The translations under genes were made by a program, and so were the position numbers. The notes under the pieces were generated by a model. That model searched no databases, was not told the origin of the DNA, and saw only the letters and a program-made list of their open reading frames with translations. From Oscillospiraceae bacterium (lineage in GTDB: Bacteria; Bacillota; Clostridia; Oscillospirales; Oscillospiraceae), in NCBI GenBank assembly GCA_016296045.1, contig JAEDKB010000109.1, positions 1 to 5,805 on the forward strand: 5,805 nt of DNA. The letters are read 5' to 3'. Positions 1 through 5,805 of the stretch are shown here, piece by piece (the first letter of the stretch is position 1; every line of letters begins with the position of its first letter).

Positions 1-64
1 TGCAGCCGCAGCTTGCGGCAAGCAGCACAAGGCACAGCGCCAGTGAAAAAAACTTTTTTGTCAT
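1..64 (-). CDS. N-terminus of an exported protein, probably a lipoprotein (partial, runs off left edge)
   Basis: Only the first 21 codons are present, reading MTKKFFSLALCLVLLAASCG and then Cys. They look like a secretion signal: two lysines at 3-4, a hydrophobic core from Phe5 to Ala17, and a small-residue/Cys ending. The A-A-S-C stretch at 16-19 resembles a lipobox, although Ala rather than the usual Leu sits at -3, so lipidation is likely but not certain. The ATG at 64 is the only plausible start: an in-frame TGA, which is the stop of the upstream gene, lies 10 codons earlier with no other start between. The Shine-Dalgarno match is weak (an AAAAAGG about 13 bases upstream). The gene follows the DUF1576 membrane protein by only 30 bases and is probably in the same transcript. 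The mature domain is outside the window, so no function can be given. Confidence 0.7.
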   Translation of the reverse strand, partial: MTKKFFSLALCLVLLAASCGC

Positions 65-94
65 GGGAAAAACACAACCTTTTTGGCAGCGGCA

Positions 95-1489
95 TCATTT
101 GCTGCCGATTTTTTTGGCTTCCGGTCGCTCCTCTTTGGTTCTGCAAAAATGCTCCAAAACGGGAACAAGCAGCATACAGGTTATGCCGGCCGTAAAGCCG
201 CCGTTATACAGGGAGAATGCGCCGTGCAGCAGAGGAGCGCTTGTGACAAGGCAGAAATGCAGCATACCTGCCAGTATTCCGTATCTGCGGCCGTATCTGC
301 CGGAAATCGGAGAAAGTCCTCCTGCAAAGCACAGACCGACAAGAATGGCCTGCGCGTCGATTGTCATTGTAAATGTGGTGAAATGCAGAAGATACAGACT
401 GATCCAGCGTGTCAGGAAGGATGCAATAACATAGCCGGCCATGATGGGCCAGATGTTGCGCGGGTGGGAGCCGACGCAGCCGGTTGAGAGCATACAGAAG
501 ATACAGCCGAAGGTCACGCCGTTAAATACGGCGTTGTTGCTGCCGAGCAGGGAAACGAGATTATAATACAAAAGAATGAACAGTCCGAACACGCCGATAT
601 TCATGACAGAAACGGCAATTCCATACCGATCGATAAAGTCGGTGCGGTAGCCGGTGTCCTTCATCAGCGCGAGATAGTCCTTTATTTTGCAGCCCATCAG
701 CAGGGCAAAGAGAATGCACAGACCGAAAAGAACGATGCAGAAAACATTGCAAATCGTCTGAGAGGCGAATTGCAGACCGGCATATTCGTTTTTGATCGGG
801 CCGACATCGCTGCCGCCTCTGGCCGCTCCGAGCACAATGTAAAGAACACCGCGCAGGAAAAACGCCATCAGGCAGATCGGTATGGCAGCGGAATAGAGAT
901 TGTAATGCTTGTGCATTGCGGGCGAATGAGGCAGCATTGCCGGCAGGAGGAAGCCGACAAATATGCCGACAGCCAGTGCCAGCAAAATGCCCTGCCAGCG
1001 AAAGCCCGCATAGTCCGCGCCGGGATAATAGAGCATCAGGTCGGAATACAGCGGAGCAAGACCGGTGGTAAAGAGCATCGTATGGATGTGGTTGCCGAGA
1101 CGGTCTTTTTTGACAAGGCAGTAAAGAGCCACGCCGAAAAAGCCGAACCAGATATTCAGCACATGGATGCCCCAGGCAGAGAAACCGATGGTCAAAATCA
1201 CGGCAAGAACGGTCACGCCGTTGATTTTTGCCTTTGGAAGGAAACACAGCGCCGTGCAGATCAGGCACACACAGCCGATATTCAGGAAGGTGCCTGCATA
1301 GCCGCCGTAGCCGGGCGAAAAATAGTTCGTCGGCGTTTTAGCGGGAAGGCGCAATAGATTCAGGAAACCGGTTATTATCATATCGCTGCGGTCGGGCATA
1401 AGAACGGCAGCGCAGAAGAAAGCAAGCGCAAACAGAAGAAACAGCAGCCGCAATGCCTTTTCGGGAGAAAGCTCTTTCAGCTTCTTCAT
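95..1489 (-). CDS. DUF1576-like polytopic membrane protein
   Basis: This 464-residue protein is almost entirely hydrophobic, with about ten to twelve likely membrane segments. The clearest are near residues 12-31, 66-84, 91-125, 167-186, 200-222, 245-266, 291-315, 320-340, 346-368, 380-396 and 403-446. By recall of sequence style (Asn-Ile-Trp-Pro at 345-348, FLN/VFN segments, a Gly-rich loop at 59-66) it fits DUF1576, a family of bacterial membrane proteins with no established function. This is my recognition, not a search result. NIW occurs twice (112-114 and 345-347), each after a Cys- and Gly-rich hydrophobic segment, which hints at an internal duplication. The ATG at 1489 overlaps the folD stop as ATGA, so translation is probably coupled, with a GGAG about 11 bases upstream inside folD. 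No signal peptide or catalytic motif is visible. A transport role is plausible from the topology but unproven. Confidence 0.85.
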   Translation of the reverse strand: MKKLKELSPEKALRLLFLLFALAFFCAAVLMPDRSDMIITGFLNLLRLPAKTPTNYFSPGYGGYAGTFLNIGCVCLICTALCFLPKAKINGVTVLAVILTIGFSAWGIHVLNIWFGFFGVALYCLVKKDRLGNHIHTMLFTTGLAPLYSDLMLYYPGADYAGFRWQGILLALAVGIFVGFLLPAMLPHSPAMHKHYNLYSAAIPICLMAFFLRGVLYIVLGAARGGSDVGPIKNEYAGLQFASQTICNVFCIVLFGLCILFALLMGCKIKDYLALMKDTGYRTDFIDRYGIAVSVMNIGVFGLFILLYYNLVSLLGSNNAVFNGVTFGCIFCMLSTGCVGSHPRNIWPIMAGYVIASFLTRWISLYLLHFTTFTMTIDAQAILVGLCFAGGLSPISGRYGRRYGILAGMLHFCLVTSAPLLHGAFSLYNGGFTAGITCMLLVPVLEHFCRTKEERPEAKKIGSK

Positions 1490-2388
1490 TTTGGGCTCTG
1501 CTCCAAGCTTGCCGCACGCTTGGCAGCTTCAACAACGTGCGAAAGCAGTACGGAGGTTGTGACCGCGCCGACACCGCCGGGAACGGGAGTGATTGCATCC
1601 ACGATCGGCTCCACCTCGTCATAAACGGCGTCGCCGGCAATCGCGCCGAGCGTACCCTTGGAATTCGGCTTGTTTGCATCCCAGTTGATCGAAACATCGA
1701 GCACGGTCTGTCCCGGAGCGACAAATTCTTTCGTCAAGCTCTTCAGCACACCGGCAGCGGAAATAATCAGGTCTGCGCCGCGGCAGATTTTCGGCAGATC
1801 GACGGTTTTGGTATGGCAGACGGTTACGGTGGCATTTTTGCCCAAAAGCATCATGGCAGCCGGCTTGCCGACAACCAGACTTCTGCCGATGATAACGGCA
1901 TTTTTACCCGTGCAGTCGATGTGATAGAAGTCGAGAATTTCCATGCACGCAGCGGGCGTACACGGAGCAAAACCGAGATCATTTCTGCCTTCAAAAACGC
2001 CTGCATTGGAAAGGTCGGTCATGCAGTCAACATCCTTTTCGGGAAGCAGATGATTGCAGATCTCATCGGTATCGGCTTTCAGATGCTTCGGAAGCGGACG
2101 GAACATCAATACGCCGTGAACGGTTTTATCGGCATTGAGCGCGTCGATCGCCGCCAAAACCTCCTGCTTTGAGGCATTTTCCGGAAGAACGGTCTTTTTG
2201 ATTTCTACACCGACCGCCTCCGCACGGCGCAGAACGCCGGCTTCGTAGGAGAGGTCGGAACGGTTTTCGCCGAGGCGCAGGATTGCCAGCGTAGGGGTGA
2301 TTCCCACTGCTTTTAATTCCTGCACGGTCTGTGACGATTTCTGATCCAGCGCTTCCGCGACCGGACGTCCCAACAACTGTTTTGCCAT
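1486..2388 (-). CDS. folD: FolD-family methylene-THF dehydrogenase / methenyl-THF cyclohydrolase, with altered cyclohydrolase site
   Basis: This 300-residue protein has the usual FolD length. The family interconverts methylene-, methenyl- and 10-formyl-THF in the cytoplasm using NAD(P). Visible motifs are the substrate Tyr48, KDVD at 118-121 with the conserved Asp121, PCTP at 142-145, the dinucleotide-binding segment VIIGRSLVVGKP at 165-176, HTKT at 192-195 and the folate-site TPVPGGVGAVTT near 267-278. Relative to E. coli FolD as I recall it, the catalytic Lys (four residues after Tyr) is Val52 and the active-site Gln is Phe96; only the Asp of the triad remains. Dehydrogenase function is therefore likely, while cyclohydrolase function is doubtful. 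The ATG at 2388 is chosen because GAGGAGG lies 8 bases upstream; a TTG at 2394 would leave only 2 bases. The gene follows the fhs terminator and overlaps the next gene by 4 bases. Family assignment is firm; cofactor choice (NAD or NADP) is not determined. Confidence 0.96.
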   Translation of the reverse strand: MAKQLLGRPVAEALDQKSSQTVQELKAVGITPTLAILRLGENRSDLSYEAGVLRRAEAVGVEIKKTVLPENASKQEVLAAIDALNADKTVHGVLMFRPLPKHLKADTDEICNHLLPEKDVDCMTDLSNAGVFEGRNDLGFAPCTPAACMEILDFYHIDCTGKNAVIIGRSLVVGKPAAMMLLGKNATVTVCHTKTVDLPKICRGADLIISAAGVLKSLTKEFVAPGQTVLDVSINWDANKPNSKGTLGAIAGDAVYDEVEPIVDAITPVPGGVGAVTTSVLLSHVVEAAKRAASLEQSPK

Positions 2389-2394
2389 ATTCAA

Positions 2395-2402
2395 AACCTC
2401 CT
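2395..2402 (-). promoter_or_regulatory. Ribosome binding site of folD
   Basis: On the minus strand the sequence TGAGGAGGTT precedes the folD ATG at 2388, with about 8 bases between GAGGAGG and the ATG. This strong site decides the start codon. The in-frame TTG at 2394 lies almost on top of it and is an unlikely initiator. Confidence 0.8.
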
Positions 2403-2414
2403 CAAAAGAAATGA

Positions 2415-2420
2415 ATCATA
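2415..2420 (-). promoter_or_regulatory. Possible -10 box of a folD promoter
   Basis: TATGAT on the minus strand is one base from the TATAAT consensus and lies in an AT-rich stretch 26 bases before the folD ATG. The fhs terminator upstream makes a separate folD promoter reasonable. No convincing TTGACA-like -35 box sits 17 bases upstream; that position falls at the foot of an imperfect hairpin. A transcript from here would have a leader of only about 20 bases. Tentative. Confidence 0.3.
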
Positions 2421-2437
2421 TCAATCAAAAATGAAAG

Positions 2438-2466
2438 CGGACGCTCCCGTTGGCTACCGGAGTCCG
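2438..2466 (-). other. Imperfect hairpin between fhs terminator and folD (possible second terminator)
   Basis: On the minus strand CGGACTCC pairs with GGAG and TCCG on the other arm, leaving a two-base CG bulge and a loop of about 11 bases. It is followed by an interrupted T-rich stretch (CTTTCATTTTTG). It could be a weak backup terminator for fhs, an attenuator before folD, or a chance structure. The region is too short for a tetrahydrofolate riboswitch, and I see no match to that core. Confidence 0.4.
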
Positions 2467-2468
2467 AT

Positions 2469-2500
2469 AAAAAAGCTTCGGCGGCGATTGCCGCCGAAGC
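2469..2500 (-). terminator. Rho-independent terminator after fhs
   Basis: An uninterrupted 11-base-pair stem (GCTTCGGCGGC at 2475-2485 pairing with 2490-2500) closes a 4-base loop. On the minus strand it is followed at once by six T residues (the A run at 2469-2474). It begins 6 bases after the fhs stop codon, exactly where an intrinsic terminator is expected. It marks the end of the RACo/DUF3786/fhs transcript, although some read-through into folD cannot be excluded. Confidence 0.93.
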
Positions 2501-2506
2501 AGAAAA

Positions 2507-4315
2507 TCAGAACAGACCGGAAACCTTGCCGGTGTCCGTGTCAACATCAATGCGGCGATAGGCCGGATCGGAGCCGGTGCCGGGCATCATGGAGATGGTG
2601 CCTGCCATCGGGCAGAGGAATTTTGCGCCGCCGTATTCCAGAATATCGCGGATGGGCAGCCGCCAGTGCTTCGGCACACCCTTCCAGGTCGGTTCATGGC
2701 TGAGCGAGAGATGCGTTTTGACCATCATGGTGCAGTAATCGGCATATTTCGGGTCACTTTCAAAGCGCTTTGCCTTTTCCAGCGCCAGCGGAGCCCAATC
2801 CACGCCGTCGGCGCCGTAGACCTCCTTGGCAATCAGCTCAACACGCTCGCGCAGAGGCATTTCCAGCGGATAGAGGAACTTGATTTCATTCTCTTCCTCG
2901 CAGGCATCGATCACGGCTTCCGCCAGCTCAATGGCACCCTCACCGCCGTATCTCCAATGGTTCGACAACGCGCAGCGAACGCCTCTTTCCGCGCACAGCT
3001 TGCGGATCAGCGCAATTTCAGCCTCCGTATCGGTGTAGAACTGGTTGATGCAGACAACCGGAACGATTCCCGATTTGCGGATGACATCGACGTGGTGGAA
3101 AAGATTTTCGCAGCCCTTTTCCAGAAGCTCCAGATTTTCCTCGGTATATTCCGAGGGGAGAGGACGGCCGGGAACGACGGCAGGGCCGCCGCCGTGCATC
3201 TTCAGCGCACGGATGGTTGCGACGAGTACGGAAACATTCGGTGTCAGACCGGACAGGCGGGTCTTGACGTTCCAGAACTTTTCAAAACCGATATCGGCGG
3301 CAAAGCCGGACTCGGTTACATGGTAATCAAACAGCTTGAGTGCCAGACGGTCGCCGATGACAGAGGACTGACCGATGGCAATGTTGGCAAAGGGACCTGC
3401 ATGAACGAGAACGGGCTGATGCTCAACGGAATAGCACATGGTCGGGTTGATCGTATTGCGCATCCATGCGGTCATTGCGCCTGCGACCTCCAGATCCTCG
3501 GTGGTGACGGGATTGCCCTTGCGGTCATAGGCAACGACAATCTTGCCGATGCGCTCGCGCAGATCCTTCAGATCGCGTGCAACAGCCAGAATTGCCATCA
3601 ATTCCGAGCTGACAGCGATAGCGCATTTGGATTCCATCAGGTAGCCGTCCTTGCTGCCGCCGATGCCCATAATGATGTTGCGCAGACCCTGTGCGCAGAA
3701 GTCCAGCACCCAACCCATTTCCACGCGCTTCGGGTCGATGTCCAGACGTTTCAGGCCGCGCTTGGCGAGGGTTGCGTCGTCATAGTTGCGTTCGTGCTGC
3801 ATACGGGCGTTCAGGGCGACCATGGCGAGGTTGTGAGCGTTCGTGATATCATTGATATCGCCGGTCAGACCGAGGGAAAATTCGGTCATGGGAATTAACA
3901 GGGCGTTGCCGCCGCCGGCAGCGGTACCCTTGACATTCATCGTCGGGCCGCCGGAGGGCTGACGCAGACAGCCGCCGACATTTTTTCCCAATCTGCCCAG
4001 GCCTTCGATCAGACCGAGGGAGGTGGTGGATTTTCCTTCACCGAGCGGAGTCGGAGTGATGGCGGTTACTTCAATGAATTTGCCGTTGGGCTTATCCTTC
4101 AAGCGGTTCATGATCTTGATAAAATCAAGCTTCGGCGTTTTGCCGTGGGGGATGATCTCATCGGGGAGCAGACCGAGCTTTTCGCGGAAATAATCCACGG
4201 GAGGAAGCGCTTTTTCTGCCTCCTCTGCGATCTGCCAGTCTTTGTAGACGGTAGGATCGAGCATGACTCTGCCGGATTCATCGGTGTATTTGCCGTCGGT
4301 AAAATTGATAGCCAT
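2507..4315 (-). CDS. fhs: Formate--tetrahydrofolate ligase (10-formyl-THF synthetase), long divergent form
   Basis: The enzyme joins formate to tetrahydrofolate with ATP to give 10-formyl-THF, or runs in reverse to yield ATP. It is a cytoplasmic step of the methyl branch of the Wood-Ljungdahl pathway. The 602-residue protein carries the P-loop TPLGEGKST (89-97), LRQPSGGPT (117-125), HAGPFANIA (305-313), the second family signature [12 protein letters not shown] (365-376), [11 protein letters not shown] (451-461, with the folate-stacking Trp position at 454) and the typical Gly-Leu-Phe C-terminus. It is about 45 residues longer than the usual bacterial enzyme, mainly at the N-terminus (1-45) and in a segment near 174-192. 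The first family signature, normally GIKGGAAGGGY, reads [11 protein letters not shown] (127-137). The ATG at 4315 is preceded by AAGGAGGT at 5 bases; an in-frame TTG at 4339 is rejected. It follows the DUF3786 gene by 20 bases and ends in a strong terminator. Confidence 0.97.
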   Translation of the reverse strand: MAINFTDGKYTDESGRVMLDPTVYKDWQIAEEAEKALPPVDYFREKLGLLPDEIIPHGKTPKLDFIKIMNRLKDKPNGKFIEVTAITPTPLGEGKSTTSLGLIEGLGRLGKNVGGCLRQPSGGPTMNVKGTAAGGGNALLIPMTEFSLGLTGDINDITNAHNLAMVALNARMQHERNYDDATLAKRGLKRLDIDPKRVEMGWVLDFCAQGLRNIIMGIGGSKDGYLMESKCAIAVSSELMAILAVARDLKDLRERIGKIVVAYDRKGNPVTTEDLEVAGAMTAWMRNTINPTMCYSVEHQPVLVHAGPFANIAIGQSSVIGDRLALKLFDYHVTESGFAADIGFEKFWNVKTRLSGLTPNVSVLVATIRALKMHGGGPAVVPGRPLPSEYTEENLELLEKGCENLFHHVDVIRKSGIVPVVCINQFYTDTEAEIALIRKLCAERGVRCALSNHWRYGGEGAIELAEAVIDACEEENEIKFLYPLEMPLRERVELIAKEVYGADGVDWAPLALEKAKRFESDPKYADYCTMMVKTHLSLSHEPTWKGVPKHWRLPIRDILEYGGAKFLCPMAGTISMMPGTGSDPAYRRIDVDTDTGKVSGLF

Positions 4316-4320
4316 AAAGT

Positions 4321-4328
4321 ACCTCCTT
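4321..4328 (-). promoter_or_regulatory. Ribosome binding site of fhs
   Basis: AAGGAGGT on the minus strand matches the anti-Shine-Dalgarno sequence nearly perfectly and sits 5 bases before the ATG at 4315. It rules out the upstream in-frame TTG at 4339, which would place this site inside the coding region and overlap the DUF3786 stop. Confidence 0.88.
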
Positions 4329-4335
4329 AACAAAT

Positions 4336-4950
4336 TCAAATCAGCTGCTTTAAGGAATTAAGCAGCGTTTCAGCAGCAATTACGCGGTCATCCGCGGAGA
4401 ATCCAAGGGGAAAGTTTGCGGAATAAAGCATCTGGGCGCTTGGTGGAAATTCGTCATCCGCTTCCCAAAGAATCAGCCGCAGACGGTAGTTTTCCGTAAA
4501 GGAAAATTCATAGGCGGCATCGCCCTGAGAAATCGGTTTGCCGCCCAGCTTTTCTGCGGCGCGGCGGAAATCGTTCAGCCTTGTGCCGAAGGTAAAGGCG
4601 GCACGGTTCAGAATTCTGCCGCTGAAGGGCTTTTGATAAACCTCACCCCAAGGAAGCTCGCAGAAGGATTTGAAATCGTCCGTTTCCGGGGCGGGCTTCC
4701 CCAACAGCAGCAGCCGCAGCAAAAGGACCTGCACGGTCAGGCTGGTAACGCCGAGTGCGTTTTCTCTGTCGGCGGTAAAGACGCAATCCGGATGGGAAAT
4801 GCGGTAGGTTGTGCCGAGCAGCGTTACGGTAAAGGCACCGTTTTCAAAAGGAACGCCGAGACGTTTGGTGATTTCTGCGGGATCGGATGCGATAAAGCGT
4901 TCCCGATAGAACGCGAAAGGAGCTTCTTCTTTCTGATTTGTAAACTGCAT
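4336..4950 (-). CDS. DUF3786 domain-containing protein
   Basis: This 204-residue soluble protein has no signal peptide and no convincing membrane segment; the Leu-rich stretch at 76-83 looks like a buried helix. I recognise the DUF3786 pattern from an early segment with LLGTTYRIS (44-52), a Leu-rich helix followed by [14 protein letters not shown] (92-105), then [15 protein letters not shown] (135-149) and a late block with [18 protein letters not shown] (159-176), ending in an ADD/LL helix. The family has no established biochemical function; from memory it is common in anaerobes and often lies near corrinoid or CO dehydrogenase/acetyl-CoA synthase genes. The gene lies between the RACo-like gene (21-base gap) and fhs (20-base gap), supporting a job in corrinoid/folate one-carbon metabolism. 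The ATG at 4950 has GGAG 6 bases upstream. Conserved Trp, Asp and Glu residues at 162-167 are candidates for a binding site. Confidence 0.82.
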   Translation of the reverse strand: MQFTNQKEEAPFAFYRERFIASDPAEITKRLGVPFENGAFTVTLLGTTYRISHPDCVFTADRENALGVTSLTVQVLLLRLLLLGKPAPETDDFKSFCELPWGEVYQKPFSGRILNRAAFTFGTRLNDFRRAAEKLGGKPISQGDAAYEFSFTENYRLRLILWEADDEFPPSAQMLYSANFPLGFSADDRVIAAETLLNSLKQLI

Positions 4951-4971
4951 GGTATTCTCCGGTGGGTTCGA

Positions 4972-5805
4972 TTAGTATGATTGCGCAAAGCGTTCTGCAT
5001 CGGTGTGCGGCAGGAAGCAGGCTGCCACAAAGGCATCCATATAACCCGGATGGGTCGAAAGCTCCATATAGGTCATGCTTCGAGCAATCTGCGCGGTTTT
5101 CTCCTCGGCTTCGTCAGACAGCGCAATGGCATACGCGCCGGACAGGGAGGAGTTTCCGATGTAGTGGAACAGTTCCTGCGGCACATTCGGGAACATACCG
5201 ATAGAAACTGCGTTTTTCATGTTGATGCCGCTGCCGATGCCGCCGGCAACGTAGATGCCTTCCAGAACGCTTTCGTCCATATCCATAGCGGATAATAGTG
5301 TGTCGATGGCGGAGTAGACAGCGCCCTTTGCGCGGATAAAGTTCATAATATCCACTTCGTTCAGAGCAATTTCGCGTCCGTCCGCCGACTCTTCCGGGAA
5401 GGCGAGAATGTAACGTCCTGCACCGTGCCGATCGTGTGCAATGCGGGAGCTTTCGCGGATAAACGTACCGCGTGCATTGATCGCGCCGCAGCGGAACAGC
5501 TCGGCAATCGCGTCGATAATGCCGCTTCCGCAAAGACCGATGGGCTTTTGGTTGCCGAGAATTTCCAGCGACGGTTCCAGCGTGGCTTCGTCGATGGTGA
5601 CGGCTTCAATCGCGCCGTCGGTGGCGCGCATACCGCAGGAAATATCGCCGCCTTCAAAGGCGGGACCGGCAGAGCAGGCGCAGGAAACAAGAAAATCGCT
5701 GTTCCCGAAAACAATTTCGCCGTTGGTGCCGAGGTCAATGAACAGGGAAAGCTCGTCCTTATCCCACAGCAGACCTGCAAATGTGCCTGCCGTGATGTCG
5801 CCGCC
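4972..5805 (-). CDS. RACo-like corrinoid protein reductive activator, C-terminal ASKHA domain (partial, 5' end outside window)
   Basis: The open frame enters from the right edge and gives 277 residues before a TAA stop. An internal ATG at 5631 is not the start, because the 58 codons before it carry clear family motifs. Numbered from the edge, these are the phosphate loop FIDLGTNGEIV (22-32), CSAGPAFEGGDISCGM (44-59), GLCGSG (90-95), a DI..FI.AKGA helix (152-162), the adenosine motif VAGGIGSGINM (186-196) and the C-terminal FLPHTD block (264-269). This matches RACo-type proteins, which use ATP hydrolysis by an ASKHA fold and an N-terminal [2Fe-2S] ferredoxin domain to re-reduce Co(II) corrinoid proteins to active Co(I). 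The ferredoxin part would lie beyond 5805. The partner could be a CO dehydrogenase/acetyl-CoA synthase corrinoid protein or a methyltransferase system; the window does not show which. Confidence 0.92.
   Translation of the reverse strand, partial: GGDITAGTFAGLLWDKDELSLFIDLGTNGEIVFGNSDFLVSCACSAGPAFEGGDISCGMRATDGAIEAVTIDEATLEPSLEILGNQKPIGLCGSGIIDAIAELFRCGAINARGTFIRESSRIAHDRHGAGRYILAFPEESADGREIALNEVDIMNFIRAKGAVYSAIDTLLSAMDMDESVLEGIYVAGGIGSGINMKNAVSIGMFPNVPQELFHYIGNSSLSGAYAIALSDEAEEKTAQIARSMTYMELSTHPGYMDAFVAACFLPHTDAERFAQSY

Noticed and set aside
770..1357. Plus-strand open frame of 195 codons opposite the membrane protein gene
   Set aside because: The composition is that of a reverse-strand shadow, and the minus-strand frame gives a coherent polytopic membrane protein.
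1453..2172. Plus-strand open frame of 239 codons opposite folD
   Set aside because: It is antisense to folD with its well-conserved motifs, and the predicted protein resembles nothing I know.
2389..2468. Tetrahydrofolate riboswitch upstream of folD
   Set aside because: The spacer is only about 80 bases and has a single weak hairpin, without the multi-stem core expected for that riboswitch class.
2666..3898. Long plus-strand open frame of 410 codons opposite fhs
   Set aside because: It lies wholly antisense to a clear formate--THF ligase gene, its translation shows no recognisable domain, and it has no good ribosome binding site. It is a by-product of GC-rich codon use.
4316..4339. TTG start for fhs that would add eight residues
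   Set aside because: It would put the near-perfect Shine-Dalgarno sequence inside the gene and overlap the DUF3786 stop; the ATG at 4315 is correctly spaced.
4972..5631. RACo-like gene starting at the internal ATG (5631) as a complete 219-residue protein
   Set aside because: The frame remains open to the window edge, and residues upstream of this ATG include the ASKHA phosphate loop DLGTNGE and the CSAGPAFEGG motif, so the gene is truncated by the window.
1..5805. CRISPR arrays, tRNA or rRNA genes, insertion sequences, phage genes
   Set aside because: I found no regularly spaced repeats, cloverleaf-like sequence, transposase motifs or terminal inverted repeats; the window is densely filled with metabolic genes on one strand.

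Overview
The window looks like a chromosomal segment of an anaerobic member of the Firmicutes (class Clostridia), most likely a gut-type Oscillospirales/Ruminococcaceae relative. This is inferred from three things: strong AGGAGG-type ribosome binding sites, moderately GC-rich codon use, and a gene set typical of anaerobes that use folate- and corrinoid-dependent one-carbon chemistry. I cannot name a species. All six genes I can support are on the minus strand, so transcription runs from right (5805) to left (1).

Right block (5805 to 2469). This is a tight cluster of three genes. The first is the C-terminal ASKHA part of a RACo-like corrinoid activation protein, cut by the window edge. The second is a DUF3786 protein. 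The third is formate--tetrahydrofolate ligase (fhs). The gaps between them are about 20 bases, and a near-perfect intrinsic terminator lies just after fhs.

Left block (2468 to 1). A short intergenic region holds a second imperfect hairpin and a possible -10 box. It is followed by folD (methylene-THF dehydrogenase / methenyl-THF cyclohydrolase family), a polytopic membrane protein of the DUF1576 type whose start codon overlaps the folD stop (ATGA), and the first 21 codons of an exported, probably lipoprotein, gene that runs off the left edge.

Together the genes point to the methyl/formyl branch of the Wood-Ljungdahl pathway or a related methyl-group metabolism. Fhs makes or consumes 10-formyl-THF, FolD connects it to methylene-THF, and the RACo-like protein would re-reduce a corrinoid protein that carries methyl groups. 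No corrinoid protein, methyltransferase, fchA or metF lies inside the window.

The most notable observation is that this FolD lacks two of the three residues of the classical cyclohydrolase active site (the Lys and the Gln) and keeps only the Asp. The formate--THF ligase also departs from the classic glycine-rich signature of its family. The pair may represent a divergent one-carbon enzyme set. The uncharacterised DUF1576 and DUF3786 proteins are the best candidates for undescribed functions linked to it.
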